Shown: positions 22,609-29,838 of the stretch, piece by piece | How positions within the stretch are numbered: position 1 is the stretch's first letter | How the letters are laid out: every line of letters begins with the position of its first letter | DNA from: an uncultured Corynebacterium sp. | Lineage (GTDB): Bacteria; Actinomycetota; Actinomycetes; Mycobacteriales; Mycobacteriaceae | Length of the DNA stretch: 37,363 nucleotides | NCBI RefSeq assembly: GCF_946222985.1 | Contig: NZ_CAMIFY010000025.1 | Span: 1 to 37,363 of the forward strand | Reading direction: 5' to 3' | Position numbers and translations under genes: made by a program | The notes under the pieces: generated by a model | The model's database searches: none | What the model saw: only the letters and a program-made list of their open reading frames with translations | Told to the model about the DNA's origin: nothing

Positions 22609-23420
22609 ACCCCGGCGCCGCTGCGGATGCAGTCGGCGATGGTCTTGCCGTCGTCGACCATCGGCACGTGGCCCAGGCCGGGCAGCAGGTGCAGCGGCAC
22701 CTCCGGCAGCACGTCGAAGTGTCGCTTCCACCCGCGCATGAGCGTGAGGTCCGACGTGCCCCAGTAGATGGTCTGGGGCACCCCGGCGACGTCAGGGGAG
22801 AAGTCGAAGTCCGCCTTCAGTCCGTGGTCGATGACCTTGTTGCCGAGCATGTTGCGCGCGTCCCGGGCGACCGCGGCGGGGTCGAGGCGCCAGGGCTTGG
22901 CGGAGAACATGCCGAACATCGCGGTGCGGCCCACCGCGGTCTTCGCCATCACCGGCAGCACGGGCTTCAGGGCCCGTCCGACGCCGCGCAGCGCCAGGAA
23001 CTGGGCCACGGTGCGTCGCTGGTCCCACGGTCCGTGGAAGAAGCCGGCCGGGTTGAAGGCCGTCGCCGAGGCGGCGTGGCCGCGCCGCGCGAGCTCCAGG
23101 GCCAGGAACCCGCCCAGCGAGTTGCCCGCGACGTGCGGCTTTTCGCCGTCGACGGAGACCGAGCGCAGGAACGCGGCCAGGTCCTCGACCATGCGCTCGC
23201 CGACCTCGTCGTCGAGCGGCTCCGGGTCCGGGGTCTCGCCGTGGCCGGGGAGGTCGATGGCCACGACCCGGAAGTGGTCGACGAGGTGCTCCAGGCAGTC
23301 GTCCCACGCATGCCGTGAGTGACAGATGCCGTGGATGAGCACCAGCGTCGGGCCGGAACCGTGAATGGAATGGGCGATGGCCGGCGAAGCGGCGCCATGA
23401 TTGTCGGTGCTGTGAGTCAT
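22605..23420 (-). CDS. Alpha/beta hydrolase
   Basis: A 271-residue hydrolase without a signal peptide. Oxyanion-hole motif HGICHSRHAWD lies at residues 30-40, nucleophile elbow GNSLGG with Ser101, and the likely catalytic His is in LPGLGHVP near the C-terminus. The substrate is not evident; a short-chain esterase or lactonase role is possible given the convergent Baeyer-Villiger enzyme, whose stop codon it overlaps. I chose the ATG at 23420 because TAGCCT at 23428-23433 (minus) ends 7 nt before it; the frame stays open for 15 codons further but that stretch has no supporting signal. Confidence 0.88.
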   Translation of the reverse strand: MTHSTDNHGAASPAIAHSIHGSGPTLVLIHGICHSRHAWDDCLEHLVDHFRVVAIDLPGHGETPDPEPLDDEVGERMVEDLAAFLRSVSVDGEKPHVAGNSLGGFLALELARRGHAASATAFNPAGFFHGPWDQRRTVAQFLALRGVGRALKPVLPVMAKTAVGRTAMFGMFSAKPWRLDPAAVARDARNMLGNKVIDHGLKADFDFSPDVAGVPQTIYWGTSDLTLMRGWKRHFDVLPEVPLHLLPGLGHVPMVDDGKTIADCIRSGAGV

Positions 23421-23542
23421 GGGCCCCAGGCTATTGCAGGGGAAACGACCGCGCGGGGGAATCAACGGGAACGGTCCGCGACGTCGGCGGTGCCGTCGTC
23501 AAGCGGCCGTCAAGCGGTCGTCACACCGTCGTCATGCCGCGG

Positions 23543-24628
23543 TCAGGACTCGGGCGTGGCCTCCGCGAGGCGTCGGCGCGCGGGAAAGCCCGGCCGGCCG
23601 ATGGCCGCCTCGAGCGTCGCGCGGTCGGCGTAGGACGAGGTCGCCCCGAGGGAGCGCACCGCCAGCGAACCGGCGGCGGTGCCCAGCGCCACGGCCCGTT
23701 CCATCGATTCGCCGCGGGCCAACTCGGCGGCGATGGTGCCCACGAAGGCGTCGCCGGCGCCGGTGGTGTCGACGATCTCCTCGGCCGGCACCGCCAGGGG
23801 CGGCTGGTGCCAGACCACTCCGTCGCCGCCGTCGACTTCGGCGCGGGCGTAGACGCAACCCTCGTCGCCCATGGAGACGACCACCGACGGGCAGTACTGG
23901 AGCAGGGATTCGATCTGCGCGGCGAGGTCGCCGCGGCGGATGCCGGCGGCGGCGTCGAGCTCGCGCAGGACCTCCCGGGCTTCGGTGCGGTTGACGATCA
24001 ACGGGTCGGCGCTGTCGATCAGCGACGGCGTCACCACCGTCACCGGCGCCAGATTGAGGATGAACCGCGTGCCGTGCAGGTTGGCCACCCGGCCGAGCTG
24101 CTCGGTGGCCTCCGGGCGCAGCTCGCCCTGGGCCAGCACGATGTCCGCGGCGGCGATGTCGTCGACGAATTCGAGCGGATCGGTGACCGTGTTGGCGCCG
24201 CGGGTGACGAAGACCATGTGCTTGCCCTCCGGCGTCGTGGCGATGAACGCCGAGCCGGTCGGCTCGTCCCACGTGGTCTGGATGGAATGGACGTCGACGC
24301 CGTTGGCGCCGAGTTCGGCGAGCACCAGGTCGGCCGCGGGGTCTTCGCCGACCGTGCCGGCCATCACGGCGCGAACCCCGGCGTGGGCGGCCGCGGAGGC
24401 CTGGTTGGCGCCCTTGCCGCCGAGGGCGAGCTCGACGTCGTCGACGATCGCGGATTCCCCGGGCACCGGGTACGCCGCCACCTGCGCGATGGTGTCCTGG
24501 TGGATGGAGCCGCACACCACCACCGTCGGCGCCGCGCCCGCCGGGTTCGAGGCCGCCGGTTCGGCGGCTCCGTCGATCGGCCGAAGGGGACGGGCGGTGC
24601 CGGCGGGGGTGCGATCATCGGGCTGCAT
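23543..24628 (-). CDS. Ribokinase-like PfkB family sugar kinase
   Basis: A 361-residue PfkB-family kinase. The N-terminal 32 residues are a variable Pro/Ala-rich extension. The sugar-binding motif GGKGANQAS and the catalytic motif DTTGAGDAFVG are intact, with the ribokinase-type VVCGSIHQDTIAQV at the domain start. Ribose is the default substrate for this sequence type, but related kinases use other pentoses or nucleosides and no sugar transporter lies nearby. The ATG at 24628 has a CAAAGT box ending 7 nt upstream, a weaker leaderless-type arrangement. Two 10-bp repeats (CGTCAAGCGG at 23497 and 23508) lie after its stop. Confidence 0.88.
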   Translation of the reverse strand: MQPDDRTPAGTARPLRPIDGAAEPAASNPAGAAPTVVVCGSIHQDTIAQVAAYPVPGESAIVDDVELALGGKGANQASAAAHAGVRAVMAGTVGEDPAADLVLAELGANGVDVHSIQTTWDEPTGSAFIATTPEGKHMVFVTRGANTVTDPLEFVDDIAAADIVLAQGELRPEATEQLGRVANLHGTRFILNLAPVTVVTPSLIDSADPLIVNRTEAREVLRELDAAAGIRRGDLAAQIESLLQYCPSVVVSMGDEGCVYARAEVDGGDGVVWHQPPLAVPAEEIVDTTGAGDAFVGTIAAELARGESMERAVALGTAAGSLAVRSLGATSSYADRATLEAAIGRPGFPARRRLAEATPES

Positions 24629-24791
24629 GCCCTCAACTTTGCCACGACCGGCGGCGGGTCGCCCGCCGCGGTTTCCTCGCGTGACGACGCCGATGTCCGG
24701 GCGGCCGGCCGGTCTTGCTAGATTTACCCTCGCATTCGACGCACCGCCGACGATCGACCAATGCGCGATCGACGGGCGAGGGGTCGGGCGC

Positions 24792-24865
24792 GCCCCTGTA
24801 GCTCAGTCGGTTAGAGCCGTGGACTCATAATCCATAGGTCGCGGGTTCGAGCCCCGCCGGGGGCA
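24792..24865 (+). tRNA. tRNA with CAT anticodon (elongator Met or Ile2)
   Basis: Complete cloverleaf: acceptor GCCCCTG pairs with CGGGGGC (one G-T pair), D stem GCTC/GAGC, anticodon stem TGGA/TCCA region with loop CTCATAA, T stem GCGGG/CCCGC with loop TTCGAGC, discriminator A. CCA is not encoded. It lacks initiator features. Whether it is elongator Met or an Ile2 species whose C is changed to lysidine cannot be decided by eye. Its 3' end lies 1 nt from the convergent stop of the next gene, with no terminator visible between them. Confidence 0.93.
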
Positions 24866-24866
24866 C

Positions 24867-25571
24867 TCATTCCTTCGACGATCCGCCGGTGTCGCCGGCG
24901 GCGTTCTTGCCGCCCCAGCGGAAGAAATTCCACAGGCGCTGGCTGGGATCGCGCTTGATATCGCGCTCCTGGTAGTCGAAGACGGGCAGCCGCCATCCGC
25001 GCCAGATGGACAGCAGGCGCGTGACGAAGGCGACCAGCACGGACACGATGACCGTCACGGTCTCCGACGCGCCCATCCAGTCGAGGGTGAAGTAGACGAT
25101 GGTCGCCAGCAGCGCGATGGAGGCGTAGAGCTCCTTCTGGAACACCAGGGGAACGCGGTCGCACAGCAGGTCGCGCATCACGCCACCGAAGGCGCCCGTG
25201 AGCACCGCGGCGACGACGGCGATGATGAACCCGTGGCCCATCTCCAGTGCCACGCGGATGCCGATGACCGCGAAGGCGGACAGGCCCACGGCGTCGAGCA
25301 CGAGGAACAGCACCCGGAAGTGCTCCATGAGAAACGAGATCGACACCGTGAGGATCGCCGCGCCGATGATCACCAGCAGATACTGGGGATCCTCGACCCA
25401 CACCAACGGGTAGTGGCCGAGGACGAGGTCGCGGATGGTGCCGCCGCCGATGGCGGTGACGCAGGCGATGGTGGACACGCCGAATAGATCCATGCGTTGG
25501 CGCCCCGCGGCCAGGGCACCCGTCATGCCCTCGGCGGTGATGCCGATGACCCAGAGGATGTGGAGCAGCAT
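24867..25571 (-). CDS. UPF0126/TRIC-like membrane channel protein (paralog 1)
   Basis: A 234-residue membrane protein with about seven hydrophobic helices built as two internal repeats. The family motif occurs twice: AIGGGTIRDLVLG in the first half and FGGVMRDLLCDRVPLVF in the second. Prokaryotic members form homotrimeric cation channels. The C-terminal 45 residues are cytoplasmic and charged. Leaderless by TACCTT at 25578-25583 (minus), 6 nt before the ATG. The stop codon is adjacent to the convergent tRNA. A second family member lies 780 bp away at 26351. Confidence 0.88.
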   Translation of the reverse strand: MLLHILWVIGITAEGMTGALAAGRQRMDLFGVSTIACVTAIGGGTIRDLVLGHYPLVWVEDPQYLLVIIGAAILTVSISFLMEHFRVLFLVLDAVGLSAFAVIGIRVALEMGHGFIIAVVAAVLTGAFGGVMRDLLCDRVPLVFQKELYASIALLATIVYFTLDWMGASETVTVIVSVLVAFVTRLLSIWRGWRLPVFDYQERDIKRDPSQRLWNFFRWGGKNAAGDTGGSSKE

Positions 25572-25605
25572 GGCTCAAAGGTAGACCATCGGCCCACGGC
25601 GACGA

Positions 25606-26304
25606 TCAGGCGTCGAGCAGCGCCCGCATTTCCTCGATCTCCTTCTGCTGCGAGTCGACCATGCCTTCGGCGAGCTCGCGCGTGGCCTCGTTTTCGCCGT
25701 CGCGGATGATGGACTCGGCCATGTCCACCGCGCCCTCGTGGTGCTCGATCATGCCCTCGAGGAAGAGGCGATCGAACTCCGGGCCCTCGGCCTCGGCCAG
25801 GGCGCGCATCTGCTCGTCGGTGAGCATCCCGTCCATGTGCGCCGAACCGTCGCCCTGGCCGCCGCCGTGTGCGCCGTGGGCCGACGGAGCGGTGGGGTCT
25901 TCGCCCCAGGCGGACAGGCGCGAGCTCATTTCCTCGATCTCGCGGCCCTGCGTTTCGGCGATGCGGGCGCCGAGGTCGACGATGTCGGGATTGTCGGTGC
26001 GTCCCTCGATGAGACCGGCCATGGTCATCGCCTGCTGGTGATGGGCCATCATCATGTGGTTGAACTCGACGTCGGCGTCGTTGTGCGGCCCGGCCTCGTC
26101 GACGGCGGGCATCTCCGTCTCCGGCTGCGAGGACTCGGCGGAGGTCCCCGGCTCGACGGATGTCTCCGATGCGGCGGTGGGGGAGGCGCCGTCGGCGGTG
26201 CCGGTGGCATCGTCGGCGTCGTCGCTCGAGCAGGCGGCCATCGTCAGGGACAGGGAGACGGCCCCGGCCAAGGCGAGGCCACGGATGATTCGCTTGTCGT
26301 TCAT
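25606..26304 (-). CDS. DUF305 lipoprotein
   Basis: A 232-residue lipoprotein. The lipobox TMAAC places the lipidated Cys at residue 25, followed by a Ser/Thr/Asp linker. The DUF305 domain (about 75-232) has two related halves with metal-ligand-like clusters: FNHMMMAHHQQAM in the first and MIEHHEGAVDMAE in the second. His/Met richness, plus HGAHGGGQGDGSAHMDGM between the halves, suggests copper or other metal handling at the cell surface; family function is not firmly established. CAAACT ends 6 nt before the ATG, a weak leaderless arrangement. It is divergent from the second TRIC-like gene. Confidence 0.88.
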   Translation of the reverse strand: MNDKRIIRGLALAGAVSLSLTMAACSSDDADDATGTADGASPTAASETSVEPGTSAESSQPETEMPAVDEAGPHNDADVEFNHMMMAHHQQAMTMAGLIEGRTDNPDIVDLGARIAETQGREIEEMSSRLSAWGEDPTAPSAHGAHGGGQGDGSAHMDGMLTDEQMRALAEAEGPEFDRLFLEGMIEHHEGAVDMAESIIRDGENEATRELAEGMVDSQQKEIEEMRALLDA

Positions 26305-26350
26305 GTGACCAGTTTGTCATTATTTGCCGAAATTCGTCGGCGGCGTTTGA

Positions 26351-27121
26351 ATGACGGTCATGTACGTGGATCCCGATGTCGACGCCGTGTACCGGATCTT
26401 GGACTTGACCGGTGTGTTCATCAACGGCGTCATCGGCGGAACCATTGCGCGTCAGAAGAAATTCGATTTGATCGGATTCGCGTTCCTCGCCCTCATTTCC
26501 GCCCTCGGCGGCGGCCTCCTGCGCGACGTGTTCATGCAGAAGGGCACCCCGACCGCGTTCGCCGAACCCATCTACCTCGGTTTCGCCCTGCTCGGTGGTC
26601 TCATCGCGTGGATCGCGGGCCTGGAAGGGCGCGTGTGGCGGACCCTCTTCGGCGGCGGCGACGCCATCGTGTTGGGCGTGTGGTCGGTGACGGGCTCGAT
26701 GAAGGCGCTGTCGTTGGGATTGCCGTGGCCCTCGGCGATCCTGTGCGGCATGATCACCGCCGTCGGCGGCGGCATGATCCGCGACATCGCGCTGGGCAAC
26801 GTGCCCATCATCTTCGGCGGCAACAACATGTACGCCACCCCGGCGGTGCTGGGTGCGTCGATCATGGCGGCCTTCCACCAGTTCGAACTGCCCATGACCA
26901 CGGGCATGCTCGTCGCCGCGGCGGTCAGCTCGTCGATCGCCATTCTCGCCGCATGGCGGAAGTGGACGCTGCCGCAGAGCTCGGACACGGCGCCGATCAC
27001 CATGACCCGCCGGCAGTTGCGCCGGATGCTCGCCAATCGCGAGCGCCTCGGTCTGGACAAGGAACGCCGGCGCTGGCGGCGCGCCCAGGATCGCGATTCG
27101 GACATCGAATCGCCCGAGTGA
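26351..27121 (+). CDS. UPF0126/TRIC-like membrane channel protein (paralog 2)
   Basis: A 256-residue membrane protein of the same family as the gene at 24867-25571, with the repeated motif as SALGGGLLRDVFMQKGTP and AVGGGMIRDIALGNVPIIF. The two are diverged paralogs, not a recent duplication. The cytoplasmic tail (about 210-256) is strongly basic (RRQLRRMLANRERL, RRRWRRAQ) and longer than in paralog 1. ATG at 26351 or 26360 could start it; neither has a clear Shine-Dalgarno sequence. It may be a cation channel; substrate not readable. Confidence 0.87.
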   Translation: MTVMYVDPDVDAVYRILDLTGVFINGVIGGTIARQKKFDLIGFAFLALISALGGGLLRDVFMQKGTPTAFAEPIYLGFALLGGLIAWIAGLEGRVWRTLFGGGDAIVLGVWSVTGSMKALSLGLPWPSAILCGMITAVGGGMIRDIALGNVPIIFGGNNMYATPAVLGASIMAAFHQFELPMTTGMLVAAAVSSSIAILAAWRKWTLPQSSDTAPITMTRRQLRRMLANRERLGLDKERRRWRRAQDRDSDIESPE

Positions 27122-27148
27122 CGTGCGTCTCTGCGGCGTCCGAATTTG

Positions 27149-27178
27149 TTGACAGACCAATCGGTCTGGTCCTACGGT
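27149..27178 (+). promoter_or_regulatory. Promoter with overlapping TetR-type palindrome
   Basis: TTGACA at 27149-27154, 18-nt spacer, TACGGT at 27173-27178. Directly after and overlapping the -35 lies CAGACC-AATC-GGTCTG (27153-27168), with 6-bp arms of the AGACC...GGTCT form common among TetR-family operators. A repressor bound here would block the polymerase. No tetR gene is adjacent; the nearest is at 17946. Confidence 0.65.
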
Positions 27179-27185
27179 GACCGTC

Positions 27186-27272
27186 ATGTCGACGACTCTC
27201 ACGCAGCGCCTCTGGCTGGACCAGGGCCATGTGCACGGTGGCCTGTGTCGGGGTCGCCACCACCGCGCCTGA
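27186..27272 (+). CDS. Possible leaderless leader peptide (28 residues)
   Basis: A 28-codon open frame begins with ATG 7 nt after the TACGGT -10, exactly where a leaderless transcript would start, and ends at TGA 27270-27272. The peptide begins MSTTLTQRLW and later has four His (HVH and HH). It lies upstream of a hairpin with a U-rich tail and the symporter gene, which is the layout of a regulatory leader peptide. There is no homology evidence, so it could be spurious. Confidence 0.4.
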   Translation: MSTTLTQRLWLDQGHVHGGLCRGRHHRA

Positions 27273-27309
27273 TCGCGCGGATTCCACCTCGACGCCGCGG
27301 CGTCGCAAA

Positions 27310-27357
27310 GCGCGCGTTCCCACCCCCGGAACTCGATGCGCGCGCACTCTTCTTTTC
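27310..27357 (+). terminator. Attenuator-like terminator hairpin upstream of the symporter
   Basis: GCGCGCG with GTTCC (27310-27320) faces GGAAC (27328-27332) and GCGCGCGC (27338-27345) across a 5-nt bulge, followed by the T-rich CTCTTCTTTTC at 27347-27357. It lies about 80 nt before the symporter start and would end transcription unless prevented. Confidence 0.5.
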
Positions 27358-27434
27358 ACTCCCCCCTCACTTCCCTTCACCTGCTTTCGCATCCTCATCT
27401 CACCCTTTTCGCACCCCATGGAAAGGCTCATCCC

Positions 27435-28877
27435 GTGAGCACACGTGACGAGGCGGCCACCCGCCGCCGCATTCTCCCCGCCTGGTCGACCGGTTTCGGC
27501 GCCCAGGTCATCTACGGCCTGATCATCGGCCTGATCCTGGGCCTCATCGCCCGCGGCACCGCCGAAGAATCGGCCCTGCGCACCGCCCTCGATTCCATCG
27601 GCGGCGCCTACGTGCAGCTGCTGAAGCTGATGGTGCCGCCGCTGGTGGTCACCGCCGTGATCACCTCGGTGGCCAACCTGCGCAAGGTCACCAACGCCGC
27701 GCGCCTGGCCGTGTCGACGCTGCTGTGGTTCGCCGCCACGTCGCTGGTGTCGGTCATCGCCGGCATCCTCATCGGCGTCTGGCTCAAGCCGGGCATCGGC
27801 GCCGGGGTCGACGCCTCGGCGGCCGAGGCCCCGTCCAGCACGGGTTCGTGGTGGGCGTTCCTGGCCGGCGTCGTGCCGGACAACATCCTGGCGCTGGGCG
27901 TCAACGTCACCGACGACGGCGCCTCGCCGTCGTTCAACGTCCTGCAGCTGCTGGTCATCTCCATCGCGCTGGGCATCGCCGCCGTCAAGGTCGGCAAGCC
28001 CGCGGAGCCGTTCCTGCGGGGCACCGAGTCGCTGCTGCAGATCATCCAGAAGGTCCTGTGGTGGATCATCCGCCTGGCGCCGATCGGCACCGCCGCCCTC
28101 ATCGGCCGCGCCGTGGCCGAGTACGGCTGGGAGGCCCTGGGTTCGCTGGGCAAGTTCGTCATCGCCATTTACCTGGGCCTGATCGTGGTCATCGGCCTGA
28201 TCTACCCGGCCGTGATGCGCCTCAACGGCATTCCGATCGGCAAGTTCTTCCACCGCGTGTGGCCGGTGACGTCGCTGGGCTTCATCACCCGGTCCTCGAT
28301 GGGCGTCATGCCGGTGACCCAGCGCGTCACCGAGCGTCGCCTTGGCGTGCCGCGCGCCTACGCGTCGTTCGCCGTGCCGCTGGGCGCGACGACGAAGATG
28401 GACGGTTGCGCCGCGATCTACCCGGCGATCGCCGCTCTGTTCGTCGCGCAGTTCTTCGGCCTGCAGCTGGGCTGGACCGATTACCTGTTGATCGTCATCG
28501 TCTCGGTGCTGGGTTCGGCGGCGACCGCCGGCACCACCGGCGCGACGGTCATGCTGACCCTGACGCTGTCGACCCTGGGCCTTCCGCTGGAGGGCGTCGG
28601 CCTGCTGCTGGCCGTCGAGCCGATCGTGGACATGGGCCGCACCGCGGTCAACGTCACCGGCCAGGCGCTGGTGCCGGCCGTCGTCGCCAAGCGTGCGGGC
28701 ATCATCGACGAGTCCGCGTTCGAGGGTGAGCCGCGCTCGATCGACGAAGACGCCGTGGACTACGCCGACGAGGTCGCCGCCGACGAGACGTCCACCGCCG
28801 GCCCCGCGGAGGCGTCCGATTCCGACGGCGTCCGCACCGACGCCGACTCCCGGGCCTCGATTCGGTCGTCGCGTTAG
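27435..28877 (+). CDS. Dicarboxylate/amino acid:cation symporter (DAACS family)
   Basis: A 480-residue membrane transporter of the GltP/DctA/glutamate transporter family. It shows the two re-entrant loop regions: hairpin 1 as TRSSMGVMPVT and the substrate region DMGRTAVNVTGQ near the end. The Asp and Arg in DMGRT match those contacting an acidic amino acid in Pyrococcus GltPh, so an acidic substrate is more likely than Ser/Thr. Unusual: the usual NMDGT reads KMDGC, and the Asp after NVTG (GltPh Asp405, a sodium ligand) is Gln, so ion coupling may differ. The last 55 residues are an acidic tail. GTG at 27435 has GGAAAGG about 9 nt upstream. Confidence 0.9.
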   Translation: MSTRDEAATRRRILPAWSTGFGAQVIYGLIIGLILGLIARGTAEESALRTALDSIGGAYVQLLKLMVPPLVVTAVITSVANLRKVTNAARLAVSTLLWFAATSLVSVIAGILIGVWLKPGIGAGVDASAAEAPSSTGSWWAFLAGVVPDNILALGVNVTDDGASPSFNVLQLLVISIALGIAAVKVGKPAEPFLRGTESLLQIIQKVLWWIIRLAPIGTAALIGRAVAEYGWEALGSLGKFVIAIYLGLIVVIGLIYPAVMRLNGIPIGKFFHRVWPVTSLGFITRSSMGVMPVTQRVTERRLGVPRAYASFAVPLGATTKMDGCAAIYPAIAALFVAQFFGLQLGWTDYLLIVIVSVLGSAATAGTTGATVMLTLTLSTLGLPLEGVGLLLAVEPIVDMGRTAVNVTGQALVPAVVAKRAGIIDESAFEGEPRSIDEDAVDYADEVAADETSTAGPAEASDSDGVRTDADSRASIRSSR

Positions 28878-28880
28878 CCT
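28875..28880 (+). promoter_or_regulatory. -10 element of serine hydrolase gene, overlapping a stop codon
   Basis: TAGCCT; its first three bases are the TAG stop of the symporter. It ends 6 nt before the ATG at 28887, consistent with a leaderless mRNA. Confidence 0.55.
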
Positions 28881-28886
28881 GGAGTC

Positions 28887-29738
28887 ATGACCGACTTGTC
28901 GTCCGCCCTGTCCGAAAAGCTCGCCACCGTCGACGAGTGGCCGGTGAAGTCCGTCTGCGCCGCCGCCCGCGGCGCCGACGGCGAGTGGGTCGTCCACGGC
29001 GACCCGGCCCGGGTCTACGGGTTGGCCAGCGTGACGAAGTTGCTGTCGGCCCATGCCATGCTGGTCGCCGTCGAGGAGGGTGTCTTCGAGCTTGACGACG
29101 AGCTGGAGCCCCCGGGCGCCACCGTCCGTCACCTGCTGTCGCATGCCGGAGGTGTCGGATTCTCGTCGAAGGAACCCGAGCGCGAGCCGGGGGAGCGGCG
29201 CCTGTATTCCTCGGCCGGGTTCGACATCGTCGCCGATCGCATCGCCGACGTCGTGGACATGAGCTTCGCGCAGTACCTGAAGGCCGCCACCTTCGAGCCG
29301 CTGGGCATGGAGTCATCGGTGCTCAACGGTTCATCCGGCCATGGCGGCGAAGGGTCCGTCGACGACCTGATGAAGTTCACCGACGAGATCCTCGATCCGT
29401 CGATGCTGCACCAGAAGACCATCGACGAGGCGTTGACCGTGCAGTTCCCGGGCCTCGATGGCGTGGTGCCCGGCTACGGGTCGCAGAAGCCCGCCGACTG
29501 GGGGCTGGGGTTCGAGATCTTTTCCCGCCCTGAGTCGCGCCAGGGCCTGTGGTTCGGCGAATCCATGCCGGGCGACGTCGCGGGGCATTTCGGCCAGGCC
29601 GGCACGTTCCTGTGGGTGCATGTCCCGACCGGTCGCGCGTGCGTCGTGTTGACCAACCGGCCGTTCGGCGATTGGGCCAAGCCCCTGTGGTCGGAGTTCA
29701 ACGATGAACTGTGGTCGGTGTTCGAGGACGCAGAGTAG
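28887..29738 (+). CDS. Beta-lactamase-fold serine hydrolase
   Basis: A 283-residue cytoplasmic member of the class C beta-lactamase/esterase family. The catalytic SxxK is SVTK at residues 48-51. The YxN position reads YSS (107-109), so the Asn is replaced by Ser. HFGQAGT near residue 230 stands for the KTG-like triad. No signal peptide is present, so it is not a conventional secreted beta-lactamase; an esterase or peptidase role is more likely. It lies 9 nt after the symporter stop and may also be cotranscribed with it. Confidence 0.88.
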   Translation: MTDLSSALSEKLATVDEWPVKSVCAAARGADGEWVVHGDPARVYGLASVTKLLSAHAMLVAVEEGVFELDDELEPPGATVRHLLSHAGGVGFSSKEPEREPGERRLYSSAGFDIVADRIADVVDMSFAQYLKAATFEPLGMESSVLNGSSGHGGEGSVDDLMKFTDEILDPSMLHQKTIDEALTVQFPGLDGVVPGYGSQKPADWGLGFEIFSRPESRQGLWFGESMPGDVAGHFGQAGTFLWVHVPTGRACVVLTNRPFGDWAKPLWSEFNDELWSVFEDAE

Positions 29739-29776
29739 CTTCTCCCGACGGCTCGCTGTGCCGCGTCTCGTGTTCA

Positions 29777-29805
29777 GGGCCCCGCCCTCCGGTGGCGCGG
29801 GGCCC
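29777..29805. terminator. Hairpin between convergent genes
   Basis: GGGCCCCG (29777-29784) pairs with CGGGGCCC (29798-29805) between the stops of the serine hydrolase and the PPE-like gene. No T tract follows on either strand, so termination strength is uncertain. Confidence 0.4.
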
Positions 29806-29838
29806 CGGTGATCCGGGGCCATGGTGACCCGAGGCCGG

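Larger units (their letters stand above)
27122..27434. other. Leader region of the DAACS symporter (313 bp)
   Basis: It holds a strong promoter overlapped by a palindrome, a leaderless small open frame (27186-27272), a perfect 14-bp palindrome GACGCCGCGGCGTC at 27291-27304, and a GC-rich hairpin followed by a T-rich tract (27310-27357). The last 75 nt before the symporter are pyrimidine-rich and poorly structured. Together these resemble an attenuated leader. Confidence 0.6.

Noticed and set aside
27435..28877. Calling the symporter SstT (serine/threonine)
   Set aside because: The Ser/Thr-rich start of the leader peptide made this tempting, but the DMGRT motif keeps the Arg expected for acidic substrates, so only the family is assigned.
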